Source of the DNA: Trebonia sp963795335
GTDB lineage: Bacteria; Actinomycetota; Actinomycetes; Streptosporangiales; Streptosporangiaceae
Direction of reading: 5' to 3'
Length of the DNA stretch: 64,000 nt
Assembly (NCBI GenBank): GCA_963795335.1
Contig: CAWCHI010000019.1
Span: forward strand, 184,528 to 248,527
Shown one piece after another: positions 8,462 to 18,196 of this stretch (the first letter of the stretch is position 1; each line of letters opens with the position of its first letter). The position numbers were made by a program, and so were the translations under genes. Under the pieces are notes generated by a model. That model did no database searches, was not told where the DNA came from, and saw nothing but the letters and a program-made list of their open reading frames with translations.

Positions 8462-11400
8462 ATGCGGATCGCTGGGGTCGAGTCGACTGATCTGTTCACC
8501 GGGAGCGCCACCTCCCCCGCCCCCGACGGCCCCGCCGCGGGGGTGTCGGTGCAGGCCGGGCGGCCGCTGCAGGTCGTGCGGGTCACCGTGGAGGCGACCG
8601 ACGCGGCCGAGGCCGGCGTCACCGCGCGGCTCCGGGTCATGGGGGCCGGGGCGGACACGCCGCACCCGTTCGGGATCACCCTGGGGCAACCCGGTGAGCG
8701 GCGCACCGGCGAGGTGAGCGTCGCCGTGGGCGGGGCGCCCGGCACCGAGCTGCCGGTCACGGTCATCGCCGAGACCGGCCAGGAGCGGGCCGAGCTGGCG
8801 GCGTCCGTCACCGTGGCCGAGCCCGGCTGGACGATGTGGATGGTGTCGCACTTCCACTACGACCCGGTCTGGTGGAACACCCAGGGCCAGTTCACCGAGG
8901 CGCGGCTGGTGCTGCCGGACGAGGACGGCGACCTGCCGGACACCAGGACCGCGTTCGACCTGGTGCGGCTGCACCTGGAGAAGGCCCGCCGCGACCCGGA
9001 CTACAAGTTCGTGCTGGCCGAGCTCGACTACCTCAAGCCGCACTTCGACGCGTTCCCCCGGGACCGCGCCTACCTGCGGTCGCTGCTGGCCGACGGGCGG
9101 CTGGAGCTGGTCGGCGGCACCTACAACGAGCCCAACACCAACCTCACCGGGGCCGAGACCACCATCAGGAACGCCGTCTACGGGATGGGCTTCCAGCGCG
9201 GCGTCCTCGGGGCCGAGCCCGCGTCGGCGTGGATGCTGGACGCGTTCGGGTTCGACCCCGGCTTCCCCGGGCTGATGGCCGCGGCCGGGCTCACCTCCTC
9301 GTCCTGGGCGCGCGGGCCGTTCCACCAGTGGGGGCCGGCCGACAACACCCAGATGCAGTTCCCGGCCGAGTTCGAGTGGCTCTCCCCCGACGGCGCGGGC
9401 CTGCTGACGGCGTACATGGCCAACCACTACGGCGCGGGCTGGACGCTGCACACGGCCCGGGACCTGCCGGGCGCGCTGACGGCCGCCTACGAGCAGTTCC
9501 AGTCCCTCGCCGCGGTCGCCGCCACCCGCAACGTGATGCTGCCGGTCGGGTCGGACCACGTGATCCCGGCCCGCTGGGTGACCGACGTCGCCCGCGCGTG
9601 GTCCGCCCGCTACCTGTGGCCGCGGTTCACCCCCGCCATCCCGCGCGAGTTCTTCGACGCGGTCCGGGAGCAGTCGGAGGCCGAGCCCGCGCGGTACTGG
9701 ATCATGCCGCAGACCCGGGACATGAACACCCTCTACACCGGCAAGGACGTCTCGTACGCGGACACCAAGCTGGCCGCCCGGGCGGGCGAGACGGCGCTGC
9801 TGGAAGCCGAGCGGCTGGCCACCCTGGCCTGGCTGGACGGCGCCCGCTACCCGGCCGAGTCGCTCGACAAGGCCTGGCGCCAGCTCGCCTACGGCGCGCA
9901 CCACGACGCCATCACCGGGACCGAGTCGGACGAGGTGTACCTCGACCTGCTGGCCGGGTGGCGGGAGGCCTGGGAGCGCGGGAACGCCGCCCGCAGCGAC
10001 GCGATCGCCTGGCTGACCGGGGCGGGCGCGGACGGGCCCGGGGCGGCCCGGTCCGGGGCGGGCGCGGGCGGGCCGGCGGCGGCCGCCAGCGGGCTCGCGG
10101 TCACCGTGGTCAACGGGCTCGCGCGTGAGCGTGACGGCATGGTCACCGTCACCGTGACCCGGGACGCCCCCGGCACCCCTTGGCTGGCGGTCACCGACCC
10201 GGAGTCCGGGCAGCCGCAGCCGGCCCTGGCCGAGGGGGTGCGGCGGCACCCCGACGGAACGCTGGCCGAGGTCACGCTGACCTTCCGGGCCCGCGCGGTG
10301 CCGCCGCTCGGGGCCCGCCGCTACCCGCTGGCGATCTGCGCCGCGCCGGCCGGCGGCGACGGCTGGTCCGACGCCGACGGCCTCGTCATCGAGAACGACG
10401 CGTTCACCGTCACCGGCAGCGCCGGGCACGGCGCCCTCGCCTCAGTCGTCGACAAGGCGGCCGGGCGCGAGCTGCTGACCGGGCCCGGCAACGACCTGGT
10501 GCTGCAGGAGGAGTACCAGCAGCACCCGCGGTGGAACGAGGGGCCGTGGCACCTGTCGCCGAAGGGACCGGGCCTGTCGGCGTGCTCGGTCCCGGCCGAG
10601 GTGCGCGCGCAGCGCTCCCCCGCCGGGTCGCGGCTGACCGCCCGCTACCAGCTTGGTGACCTCTCGGTCACGGCCGAGACGCTGCTGTGGGAGGGGGCCG
10701 GCCGGGTCGAGTTCCGCACCCGGGTGGCCGGCTCGATCGGCCGGGAGCACCTGCTACGGGTCCGCTTTCCGGCCGACCTGCCGGGCGCGCTGCCGGTCTA
10801 CCAGACCGCGACGGCAGTCATCGGGCGGCCCTTCGGCGTGCCTGAAGCGGACGTGGCCCAGCACTGGTGGACCCTCGACAACCCGGCCCACCAGTGGTTC
10901 GGGCTCGGGGCGGTCGCCCGGGCGACGCTGGCCACGGGCGGTGGCGAGGTCCCGGTCGCGGTCGGGGTAGCGGAGGTCGTCACCCCCGACCGGGTGCCGG
11001 CCGAGTCCCGCGCGGCCATCCGTGACCTGCTGGTCTGGCTCGGCCGGTACGGCGTCACGGCGACGTGCTCGCGCTCGACCGGGACCCGCTACGGCTCGGT
11101 TGACCTCGACTCCAACCTGCCCGACTTCCGCATCGCGCTCGGCGGCCCGTCCGTCAACGAGTTCACCGCCGAGGTCCTCGCGGCCTGCGACCCGTCGGCC
11201 GCCAAGCGGTTGTCGGCGCTGGTGGCCGAGGACGGCAGCGCCCGGCTGTGGGTGCCGGCGGCCAAGTCGCGGGCGGCCGCGTTCGGGCCCGGGGCCGACC
11301 TGCGCGGACCGCGCGACCTGCCGGTGCTGATCGTCGCGGCGGCCGACCCGGCCGGCCTCGACCAGGCGGTCACCGAGCTGTCGCGCGACCTGATGGACCA

Positions 11401-13027
11401 CCGGCTGCGGGCCGAGACGGGCGAGGCGGGCGCCCTCGCCCCGGGGGACGCGCCGCTCACCGACGGGGCGGTCGCGGTGTTCAACCGGGGCACCCCTGGC
11501 TGCGTGGTCTCGGCCGACGGGACCCTGTGGATGTCGCTGTTCCGGGCCTGCTCCGGGTGGCCCAGCGGGGTCTGGATCGACGGGGACCGGCGCACCGTGC
11601 CGGACGGGTCGTCGTTCGCCTGGCAGCACTGGACCCACACCTTCGGCTACGCCCTGGCCTCGGACGGGTCGGCGGCCGGCTGGCGCGGGGCCGGCTTCAG
11701 CGCTGCCGCCGAGGACTACAACCACGAGCTGACCGCGCTGGTCACCGCGGATCCGGCGGAGGCGGTGCCGCCGGATGAGGACGGCCTGCCGGCTGAGGAC
11801 GGCCCGCTGACCGGGGGCGGGCTGCTGACCGGGGGCGGGCTGCTGTCGGTCGAGGGGGCGCCCAACGTCACCCTGTCGACCCTCAAGCCCGTCGGCAACC
11901 CGCTGGCGGCCGGGCTGGACGCCACCCCCGCCCGGTCACCGCGCGAGGTGACCATCCGGCTGCGGGAGACCGACGGGCTGCTGTCGCTTGCCCGCTTGCG
12001 GCTGGCGGCCGGCATTGAGGCCGCCTGGCGCAGCGACCTGCTGGAGGACCGGCACGGGGAGGAGCTGCCGGTCAGCTACGGGACCGCGGGCGTCCGTACG
12101 CTGACGGTGTCCGACGGAACCGCGTTCGTGCCGATGCAGCCGTTCGAGACCGCGACCCTGCGGGTGCGGCTGGCCGACCCGCCCGCGGTGGCGGCGGCCA
12201 GCGCCCGCACCCGCGAGCGGCCGGACGGTGCGCCGCCCGAGCCCGCGCAGCCGGTGCACACCCGCTACTGGCTGCACGGGAAGGGCCCCGCGCCGGCCGG
12301 CAACCTGCCGGTCGCGGTGCACTTCGGGCCGACCCGGGTCACCCTCGGCGCCGCCGCCGGGCCGCCGCTGTCACTCACCGTCGCCTGCGGCGCCGCCCCG
12401 GCCGCTGGTCAGGTCGAGCTGATCGTCCCGGGCGGGCTGACCGCGACCGTGGCCGGGGTCTCGCCTGGGTCGCCGCTGCGTTACGAGCTGCCCCCGGCCG
12501 GCTTCGCGGCCTGGGACGTGACCGTCGGAGCGGCACCCGGCACCCCGGCCGGCCGTTACTTCCTGACCGCCCGCATTACCGACGGGCTGGGCCAGCAGCT
12601 GGAGGACACCGCCCTGGTGACGGTGGGCGAACCGGGCGGCCCCGACCCTGACCTGCCGCCGGAGGAACTCTTCGCCCGGCTTCAGTCCGACGTCACTGCC
12701 CTGGCCGAGGAGGTCGCCCTCGAGCTGATGACCCCGGCGCTCCGGCTCGCCCCGGGCGAGCGCGGCGAGCTGGCGGTCCGTCTCACCAGCCGCCTGCGGT
12801 CGGCCCTGCGGGGCGAGGTGCAGCTGGTCTCCCCGGTCGGCACCTGGCGGGTGGCGGGCCCGTGGACCCAGCCTGTCAGCGTGCGGGCCGGCGGGACGGC
12901 AACGGTGCGGTTCCCCGTCGCTATCCCGGCTGCCGCCGTTCCCGGTGAGGAGTCGTGGCTGCTGGTGAAGCTGATGTACTTCGGGCGGGTGTGCTACTCG
13001 GAGGCGGTCCCGCTGACCGTCGGCTGA
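8462..13027 (+). CDS. Large GH38 alpha-mannosidase (1521 aa)
   Basis: Retaining alpha-mannosidase. After an N-terminal beta domain (about 1-120), the catalytic domain begins with MVSHFHYDPVWW (HxD zinc motif). It carries the nucleophile Asp in WMLDAFGFDPGF and the conserved Zn-ligand segment GAHHDAITGTESDEVY about residue 480. A large beta-sandwich C-terminal half follows, including NEW3/Ig-like sequence near the end. At 1521 aa it is longer than the usual 850-1100 aa; the extra length is in Gly/Ala linkers (about 520-545) and the C-terminal domains. No signal peptide is visible, so cytosolic trimming of oligosaccharides or imported glycans is likely. The 4.5-kb frame is intact, unlike its upstream neighbours. 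It may be controlled by the divergent ArsR-type gene. Confidence 0.93.
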   Translation: MRIAGVESTDLFTGSATSPAPDGPAAGVSVQAGRPLQVVRVTVEATDAAEAGVTARLRVMGAGADTPHPFGITLGQPGERRTGEVSVAVGGAPGTELPVTVIAETGQERAELAASVTVAEPGWTMWMVSHFHYDPVWWNTQGQFTEARLVLPDEDGDLPDTRTAFDLVRLHLEKARRDPDYKFVLAELDYLKPHFDAFPRDRAYLRSLLADGRLELVGGTYNEPNTNLTGAETTIRNAVYGMGFQRGVLGAEPASAWMLDAFGFDPGFPGLMAAAGLTSSSWARGPFHQWGPADNTQMQFPAEFEWLSPDGAGLLTAYMANHYGAGWTLHTARDLPGALTAAYEQFQSLAAVAATRNVMLPVGSDHVIPARWVTDVARAWSARYLWPRFTPAIPREFFDAVREQSEAEPARYWIMPQTRDMNTLYTGKDVSYADTKLAARAGETALLEAERLATLAWLDGARYPAESLDKAWRQLAYGAHHDAITGTESDEVYLDLLAGWREAWERGNAARSDAIAWLTGAGADGPGAARSGAGAGGPAAAASGLAVTVVNGLARERDGMVTVTVTRDAPGTPWLAVTDPESGQPQPALAEGVRRHPDGTLAEVTLTFRARAVPPLGARRYPLAICAAPAGGDGWSDADGLVIENDAFTVTGSAGHGALASVVDKAAGRELLTGPGNDLVLQEEYQQHPRWNEGPWHLSPKGPGLSACSVPAEVRAQRSPAGSRLTARYQLGDLSVTAETLLWEGAGRVEFRTRVAGSIGREHLLRVRFPADLPGALPVYQTATAVIGRPFGVPEADVAQHWWTLDNPAHQWFGLGAVARATLATGGGEVPVAVGVAEVVTPDRVPAESRAAIRDLLVWLGRYGVTATCSRSTGTRYGSVDLDSNLPDFRIALGGPSVNEFTAEVLAACDPSAAKRLSALVAEDGSARLWVPAAKSRAAAFGPGADLRGPRDLPVLIVAAADPAGLDQAVTELSRDLMDHRLRAETGEAGALAPGDAPLTDGAVAVFNRGTPGCVVSADGTLWMSLFRACSGWPSGVWIDGDRRTVPDGSSFAWQHWTHTFGYALASDGSAAGWRGAGFSAAAEDYNHELTALVTADPAEAVPPDEDGLPAEDGPLTGGGLLTGGGLLSVEGAPNVTLSTLKPVGNPLAAGLDATPARSPREVTIRLRETDGLLSLARLRLAAGIEAAWRSDLLEDRHGEELPVSYGTAGVRTLTVSDGTAFVPMQPFETATLRVRLADPPAVAAASARTRERPDGAPPEPAQPVHTRYWLHGKGPAPAGNLPVAVHFGPTRVTLGAAAGPPLSLTVACGAAPAAGQVELIVPGGLTATVAGVSPGSPLRYELPPAGFAAWDVTVGAAPGTPAGRYFLTARITDGLGQQLEDTALVTVGEPGGPDPDLPPEELFARLQSDVTALAEEVALELMTPALRLAPGERGELAVRLTSRLRSALRGEVQLVSPVGTWRVAGPWTQPVSVRAGGTATVRFPVAIPAAAVPGEESWLLVKLMYFGRVCYSEAVPLTVG

Positions 13028-13103
13028 CGCCGGGACGGCTGCTGCTGGCCCCGGCCCCCGCCCCCGCCCCGGCCACGGCCACGGGGAGGGACAGGGATGA
13101 GGG

Positions 13104-14588
13104 CTACTCCTCGATGAAGGCCGCCGCGAGCGCCTCGTCCGCCAGGTCGTCGGCGGTCTGCGGGACCGGGGGCCGCCGGTCCCGCAGCAGGAAGGCGATG
13201 ACGACGAGGGCGGCCAAGTCGAAGACGGCGGCCAGACCGAACGCGGTCGACATGCCGTGCGCCAGCACCCGGGTGTGCAGCGCCGCCGCGGGCAGGCCGG
13301 CGGCAGGGTGTGCCAGCGCGTTGCGCGACGCGGTGCCGTACACCGCGACCAGGACAGCCAGACCGACCGAGCCGCCGAGCTGCTGCATGACGTTGACCAT
13401 GCTGGAGGCGGCGCCGGAGTCCTGCGGCCGCACCCCCGCCAGCGAGGCGGTGGTCAGCGGCACGAAGACCACGCCCATGCCGGCGCCGAGCAGCACCATC
13501 GGGCCGAACACGCCGGACCAGTAGGTCGTCTCGGGCGACACCCGCGACAGCCACGCCATGCCCGCCACTACCGGGACCATCCCGGTCATCATTAGCCGCC
13601 AGCCGCCGACCCGCGGGATCAGCCGCGGGGCCAGCCGGGAGACCGCGAACAGGAGCACCGTCATCGGCAGGAAGGCGAGGCCGGCCTCGAGCGGGCCGAA
13701 GCCAAGCACGTCCTGGACAAACTGGGTGAGGAAGAAGAACATCCCGAACATGCCCGCCACCAGCAGCAGCCGCGCGACGAAGGAACCGGAGCGGACCGGG
13801 TCGGCGAACAGCCGCAGCGGCGTGATCGGCTGCGCCGCGCGGGTCTCGCCCACCACGAACGTGGCCAGCAGCACTGCCGCCACCGCGAAGGCGGCGATGG
13901 CGACGCCGTCGCCCCAGCCACTGGAGGCGGCCCGGATGAAGGCGTAGACGAGCGCGGCGACGCCGGCCGTGGAGGTGACGGCGCCGGGCAGGTCGAACCG
14001 GCCGGGCTGCCGCGGGGTCTCGGTCACGAACCGCGGGGTGAGGACGGTGACGACGATGCCGATGGGCACGTTGATGAAAAGCACCCACCGCCACGACGCC
14101 CACTGGGTGATCAGGCCGCCAAGGACCAGCCCGAGCGACCCGCCCGCGGTCACCACCGCCGAGTAGATCGCGAGGGCCCTGATCCGCTCCCGGCCCTCGG
14201 CGAAGCCGCTGACGACCAGCGCGAGGACAGCGGGCGAGGCCAGCGCGCCACCGACGCCCTGGATGACGCGGGCCGCGAGGAGCACGCCCGCGTTCGGGGC
14301 GAGGCCGCCGGCCAGCGAGGCCAGGGTGAACATGACGATGCCGATGAGGAACATCCGGCGGCGGCCGAGGATGTCGCCCGCGCGGCCGCCCAGCAGCAGC
14401 AGGCCGCCGAACGTGAGCGTGTACCCGTTCATCACCCACGCCAGGTTGGTCGCGGAGAAGTGCAGCCCGTCCTGGATATGCGGCAGCGCGATGTTGACCA
14501 CGGTCGCGTCGAGGATGATCATCAGCTGCGCGCCGAGCATAATGGCAAGCGCGATGCCGGGGCGCCCGCCTGGTCGCCGCTCGTCCAT
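13104..14588 (-). CDS. DHA2 (14-TMS) major facilitator drug:H+ efflux transporter
   Basis: A 494-aa EmrB/QacA-type pump. Motif C-like and motif A signatures are visible: MIILDATVVNIALP in TM1 (motif D1) and GGRAGDILGRRRMFLIG in the loop between TM2 and TM3. There are about 14 hydrophobic segments. It exports hydrophobic compounds or antibiotics using proton motive force. ATG 14588 opens directly into the first TM segment. Its promoter region is shared with the divergent TetR gene and contains clear inverted repeats, so it is almost certainly the regulated target. Confidence 0.9.
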   Translation of the reverse strand: MDERRPGGRPGIALAIMLGAQLMIILDATVVNIALPHIQDGLHFSATNLAWVMNGYTLTFGGLLLLGGRAGDILGRRRMFLIGIVMFTLASLAGGLAPNAGVLLAARVIQGVGGALASPAVLALVVSGFAEGRERIRALAIYSAVVTAGGSLGLVLGGLITQWASWRWVLFINVPIGIVVTVLTPRFVTETPRQPGRFDLPGAVTSTAGVAALVYAFIRAASSGWGDGVAIAAFAVAAVLLATFVVGETRAAQPITPLRLFADPVRSGSFVARLLLVAGMFGMFFFLTQFVQDVLGFGPLEAGLAFLPMTVLLFAVSRLAPRLIPRVGGWRLMMTGMVPVVAGMAWLSRVSPETTYWSGVFGPMVLLGAGMGVVFVPLTTASLAGVRPQDSGAASSMVNVMQQLGGSVGLAVLVAVYGTASRNALAHPAAGLPAAALHTRVLAHGMSTAFGLAAVFDLAALVVIAFLLRDRRPPVPQTADDLADEALAAAFIEE

Positions 14589-14636
14589 GGCCTGCGCTGG
14601 CCGGCCAGCCAGGCCGGAGGTACCATGAGGAAAGAT

Positions 14637-14677
14637 ACGGAGGTTCACTCCGGTTACTATACGGAGGCTCCCTCCGT
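14637..14677. promoter_or_regulatory. TetR-type operator pair in the MFS/TetR divergent promoter
   Basis: A perfect inverted repeat ACGGAGG (14661-14667), spacer CTC, CCTCCGT (14671-14677) is preceded by a second, imperfect copy ACGGAG...CTCCGGT (about 14637-14655). TACTATACGG between them resembles a -10. The two boxes lie 30-70 nt from both start codons, as expected for an autoregulated TetR controlling an efflux pump. Confidence 0.6.
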
Positions 14678-14705
14678 TTTGCAAGCCGGTAGTGTGCGAT
14701 AACCG

Positions 14706-15377
14706 ATGGACGCAACTGACAAGACCCGCTCCGCGACGGACAAGCACGGCTCCGCGACGGACAAGCACGGCGCCGAGGTGGCCGAAGAGCCCCGGATGCG
14801 GGCCGACGCGCGGCGCAGCCGGGCCAAGCTGCTCGAGGCCGCCACCGCGGCCTTCGCTGACAACGGCGCCGACGCGCCGCTCGAGGACATCGCCCGGCGG
14901 GCCGGGGTCGGCATCGGCACGCTCTACCGGCACTTCCCCACCCGGGTCGACCTGCAGGCGGCGGTGTACCGCAGCCAGGTCGAGACCGTGTGCGCGGCGG
15001 CCGACGAGTACATGGTCACCTCCGCCCCCGACCAGGCGCTGGCCGGCTGGCTGCGGGCGATGGTGGCCTACCTGGCGACCAAGCGCGGGCTGTCCCGGGT
15101 GCTGGTGGAGGCGCTGGGGCGCGACTCCCAGCTCATCACCAGCTGCTGGGGGGCGATGAACGACGCCACCGAGCGGCTGATGACGAGCGCCCAGGACGCC
15201 GGCCTGCTGCGCGACGACATCAAGCCGATCGACGTGCTGCGCCTGGTGCACGGCATCGTCATCGCCACCGAGCAGGCGCCGGACGAGACCGACCGGCTGC
15301 TGGGGCTCATGCTGGACGGGCTGCGGGCCCGCCCGGCCGACTCCGCCGTCCGCGAGGGCGCTGTCCCCGGCGAGTGA
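14706..15377 (+). CDS. TetR/AcrR-family repressor of the adjacent efflux pump
   Basis: A 223-aa regulator. The HTH is at about residues 38-85 (SRAKLLEAATAAFADNGAD, LEDIARRAGVGIGTLYRHFPTRVDL). The C-terminal ligand domain is the SBD-like TetR_C form seen in many actinobacterial regulators. The N-terminus carries a small duplicated peptide (SATDKHG twice) encoded by a 21-bp direct repeat; a later start at MRADARR would remove it. Divergent position and the operator boxes indicate control of the DHA2 transporter. Confidence 0.88.
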   Translation: MDATDKTRSATDKHGSATDKHGAEVAEEPRMRADARRSRAKLLEAATAAFADNGADAPLEDIARRAGVGIGTLYRHFPTRVDLQAAVYRSQVETVCAAADEYMVTSAPDQALAGWLRAMVAYLATKRGLSRVLVEALGRDSQLITSCWGAMNDATERLMTSAQDAGLLRDDIKPIDVLRLVHGIVIATEQAPDETDRLLGLMLDGLRARPADSAVREGAVPGE

Positions 15378-15378
15378 A

Positions 15379-15402
15379 CCCCGGGGACAGATAGTCCCGG
15401 GG
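15379..15402. terminator. Bidirectional hairpin terminator between tetR and lrp
   Basis: CCCCGGGGAC (15379-15388), loop AGATA, GTCCCGGGG (15394-15402) forms a nine-pair stem with one bulged G. It fits exactly between the stop codons of two convergent genes. Confidence 0.7.
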
Positions 15403-15846
15403 CTAGATAATCCCGGGCGGACGGTTCTCGTACGGGGTCGACAGCACCACCGTGGTCCGGGTCGAGACGTTGGCCAGGGTGCGGATCTGCTGCAGCAGGT
15501 CTTCCAGGGCGCTCGGGGAGGCGACCCGGACCTTGAGGATGTAATTCTCGTCACCGGCGACGCTGTGGCACGCCTCGATCTCCTGCAGGCCCTGCAGGCG
15601 CTCCGGGACGTCGTCCGGGGCGGCCTGGTCGAACGGCTTGATCGACACGAAGGCGGTCAGCGGGAGCCCGATCACCTCCGGGTCACACAGCGCTACGTAG
15701 CCGGTGATCACACCATCGGTCTCGAGCCGCCGCACCCGCTGGTGCACCGCGGACACCGAAAGGCCGGCCTGCCGGGCCAGTTCGGTAAAGCTCATGCGCC
15801 CGTTGCGGGACAGCAGGGACACGATCCTGCGGTCGATCTCTTCCAC
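15403..15846 (-). CDS. Lrp/AsnC-family transcriptional regulator
   Basis: A 147-aa feast/famine regulator. The HTH (residues 1-60) includes DRRIVSLLSRNGRMSFTELARQAGLSVSAVHQRVRRLE, and the RAM ligand-binding domain (about 65-140) includes CHSVAGDENYILKVRVAS. GTG 15846 is the only start that does not add non-homologous residues. Such proteins sense amino acids and usually regulate neighbouring or own transcription. No amino-acid gene is adjacent. Confidence 0.9.
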   Translation of the reverse strand: MEEIDRRIVSLLSRNGRMSFTELARQAGLSVSAVHQRVRRLETDGVITGYVALCDPEVIGLPLTAFVSIKPFDQAAPDDVPERLQGLQEIEACHSVAGDENYILKVRVASPSALEDLLQQIRTLANVSTRTTVVLSTPYENRPPGII

Positions 15847-15999
15847 TACGACAAGGTAACGTGCGATGTGAGCCTGCCGCCGCAGCACGCGGTAACGGGT
15901 TAATCTCGGGGCTGCCCGCACGTCACCCGCTGGCCGCCCGCGGGGACGCTGACCGCCGTGCCCGTCCAAAGATGTCGTAAGCGGTGAGAGACTGGAAGC

Positions 16000-16944
16000 A
16001 TGCAGCCGGATGAACTGTATGAACTGGAAACCGACCTGGGGCCCGTCACCAGCGAGGAGCCCGGCCCCGGCGAGGCGGCCGATTCCGGTTCCGACGCCCC
16101 CGCCCTGCTGGTCTACCTCGAGGGGTTCATGGACGCGGGCGCGGCCGGGCGGCTGGTGACCGAGCACCTGCTGGACACCTTCGAGCACACCACGGTGGCC
16201 CGGTTCGACACCGACCGGCTGCTCGACTACCGCTCCCGGCGGCCGCTGATGACGTTCGACAACGGGAAGTGGGAGACCTACGAGGCGCCCGAGCTGTCGG
16301 TGTTCCGCCTGGTCGACGCCGAGGGCAAGCCGTTCCTGCTGCTCACCGGCCCGGAGCCGGATCACGAGTGGGAAGCCTTCACGACCGCAGCGGCGTCGCT
16401 GGCGGAGCGGCTGGGCGCGGGCACGATGATCACGTACTTCGGGGTGCCGATGGGCATCCCGCACACCCGTCCGCTCGGGGTCATCACCCACGCCACCCGG
16501 CCCGGGCTGGTCACCTCCAAGATCCCGCTGCCGTCGAAGCTGCAGGTGCCCGCGTCGGCCTCGTCGCTCATGGAGTACCGCTTCGGCCAGGCCGGGCGGG
16601 ACGCGATCGGCCTGGTCGTGCAGGTGCCGCACTACCTGTCCCAGGCCGCTTACCCGACCGCGGCGCTGACCCTGATCGACTCCCTCACTGAGGCGACCGG
16701 GCTCGACCTGCCCGCGCTGGAGCTGCGCGAGGCGGCCGACCGGACCAACGTGCTCATCGACCGCCAGGTCGCCGAGTCGGCCGAGGTCGCCGAGCTCGTT
16801 CAGGGCCTGGAGGCCCAGTACGACGCGGCGGTCGCCCACGACGGCGAGAACCTGCTGGCCGAGGGCGAGGAGATGCCCACCGCGGAAGAGCTGGCGGCGC
16901 AGTTCGAGCAGTTCCTGGCTGAGCAGGGCGGCAACGAGGACTAG
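16000..16944 (+). CDS. PAC2-family protein (proteasome-assembly-chaperone-like)
   Basis: A 314-aa protein with the actinobacterial PAC2 pattern: LLVYLEGFMDAGAAGRLVTEHLL, RFDTDRLLDYRSRRPLMTFD, LLLTGPEPDHEW, YFGVPMGIPHTRP and an acidic C-terminal helix. Homologues occur throughout proteasome-bearing actinobacteria, where the role is not settled; no proteasome gene is in this window. The gene is monocistronic, with a hairpin after it. Confidence 0.88.
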   Translation: MQPDELYELETDLGPVTSEEPGPGEAADSGSDAPALLVYLEGFMDAGAAGRLVTEHLLDTFEHTTVARFDTDRLLDYRSRRPLMTFDNGKWETYEAPELSVFRLVDAEGKPFLLLTGPEPDHEWEAFTTAAASLAERLGAGTMITYFGVPMGIPHTRPLGVITHATRPGLVTSKIPLPSKLQVPASASSLMEYRFGQAGRDAIGLVVQVPHYLSQAAYPTAALTLIDSLTEATGLDLPALELREAADRTNVLIDRQVAESAEVAELVQGLEAQYDAAVAHDGENLLAEGEEMPTAEELAAQFEQFLAEQGGNED

Positions 16945-16960
16945 GCCTGGACTAGGCCCG

Positions 16961-16978
16961 CGCCCGCTCCGGCGGGCG
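16961..16978. terminator. Hairpin between PAC2 and M24 peptidase genes
   Basis: CGCCCGC (16961-16967), loop TCCG, GCGGGCG (16972-16978) sits between convergent stops at 16944 and 17001. Confidence 0.55.
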
Positions 16979-17000
16979 GGGCCTGTTCCGGGGCCGGGCC

Positions 17001-18125
17001 TCAGATGATCACCAGGTCGCGGGGGGCGTTGTTCATCCGCAGGCAGCCCGCCCCGTCGGCCGCCGGGTCGGCGCACACCACGATGTCCTCGATGCGGGCG
17101 CCGTGCGGCCCGGGGTAGATGCCGGGCTCGATCGAGAACGCCATCCCCGGCTCGAGCGCGATCGTGTTGCCCTCGACGATGTAGGGATCCTCGTGTGACT
17201 CCAGGCCGATGCCGTGCCCGGTGCGGTGGATGAACCACTCGCCGTAGCCGGCGTCGGCGATGATCTCCCGGGCGGTGCGGTCCACGCTCTCGGCCGTGAC
17301 CCCGGGCCGGACGCTCAGCGTCGCCGCCTCCTGGGCGCGCTTGAGCACGTCGTAGTAGGCGGTGAACTCCTCCGGCGCGTGCCCCATGACATAGGTGCGG
17401 GTGGAGTCGGAGCAGTATCCGGACGCCATCGTGCCGCCGATGTCGACCACCACGACGTCGCCTTCCTCGATCACCCGGTCGGACACCTCGTGGTGCGGGG
17501 AGGCAGCGTTGGGGCCTGAGCCGACAATGGTGAAGTCGACCTGGACGTGCCCCTCGGCCAGAATCGCCTCGGCGATCCTGGCGCCGACCTGGCGCTCGGT
17601 CCGCCCCGGCTTGAGCCAGTCGGGCACGGCGGCGTGCACCCGGTCGATCGCCTCGCCCGCTTCCAGCAGCGCCGCGATTTCGGCGGGCGACTTGCGCATG
17701 CGCAGCGGCGACAGCACGGAGCTGGCCAGGTGCTGGCGCGCGCCGGGGAACGCGTCGGCGAACTGCAGCACGTGCAGCGCCCACATGCGGTCCGACAGCC
17801 CGACGGTGCGCGGCTGGCCGAGCGCGCCCGCGATCATCCCGAACGGGTGTGCGGTCTCCCCCCAGGTGAGGATCTCCAGATCCAGCGCCCCGGCCGGGGA
17901 CGCCTGCGCCGCCTTCAGCTCGAGCGCCGGCACCAGCAGGAACGGGTCCTGGTCGGCCGGCACCGCCAGGCACGTCAGCCGTTCCAGTTGCTTGGCGTCG
18001 TAGCCGGTCACGTAGCGCAGGTCCGGGCCCGGAGTCAGCAGCAGAACGTCCAGGCCGGCCTCGCGGACAGCGGCCGCGACGCGGCCCAGGCGCTCGCTCG
18101 GGTAGAGGGCGGATTCGGTGCTCAC
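17001..18125 (-). CDS. M24-family metallopeptidase (Xaa-Pro aminopeptidase-like)
   Basis: A 374-aa creatinase-fold protein. The N-terminal creatinase_N domain (about 1-135) precedes the pita-bread domain. The five metal ligands are visible: Asp in VVVDIGGTM, Asp in YCSDSTRTY, His in HRTGHGIGLESHE, Glu in FSIEPGIYP and Glu in ARIEDIVV. It cleaves N-terminal residues before proline in peptides in the cytosol. GTG 18125 is preferred because AGGAG lies directly upstream; an in-frame ATG at 18152 lies before that RBS. Confidence 0.9.
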   Translation of the reverse strand: MSTESALYPSERLGRVAAAVREAGLDVLLLTPGPDLRYVTGYDAKQLERLTCLAVPADQDPFLLVPALELKAAQASPAGALDLEILTWGETAHPFGMIAGALGQPRTVGLSDRMWALHVLQFADAFPGARQHLASSVLSPLRMRKSPAEIAALLEAGEAIDRVHAAVPDWLKPGRTERQVGARIAEAILAEGHVQVDFTIVGSGPNAASPHHEVSDRVIEEGDVVVVDIGGTMASGYCSDSTRTYVMGHAPEEFTAYYDVLKRAQEAATLSVRPGVTAESVDRTAREIIADAGYGEWFIHRTGHGIGLESHEDPYIVEGNTIALEPGMAFSIEPGIYPGPHGARIEDIVVCADPAADGAGCLRMNNAPRDLVII

Positions 18126-18196
18126 GAGTCTCCTTGTGATGTCAGGCAGCACGGTGCTGTCGTCAGCGCGGCGGTGTGGTCAGCGCGGCGGTGTCG

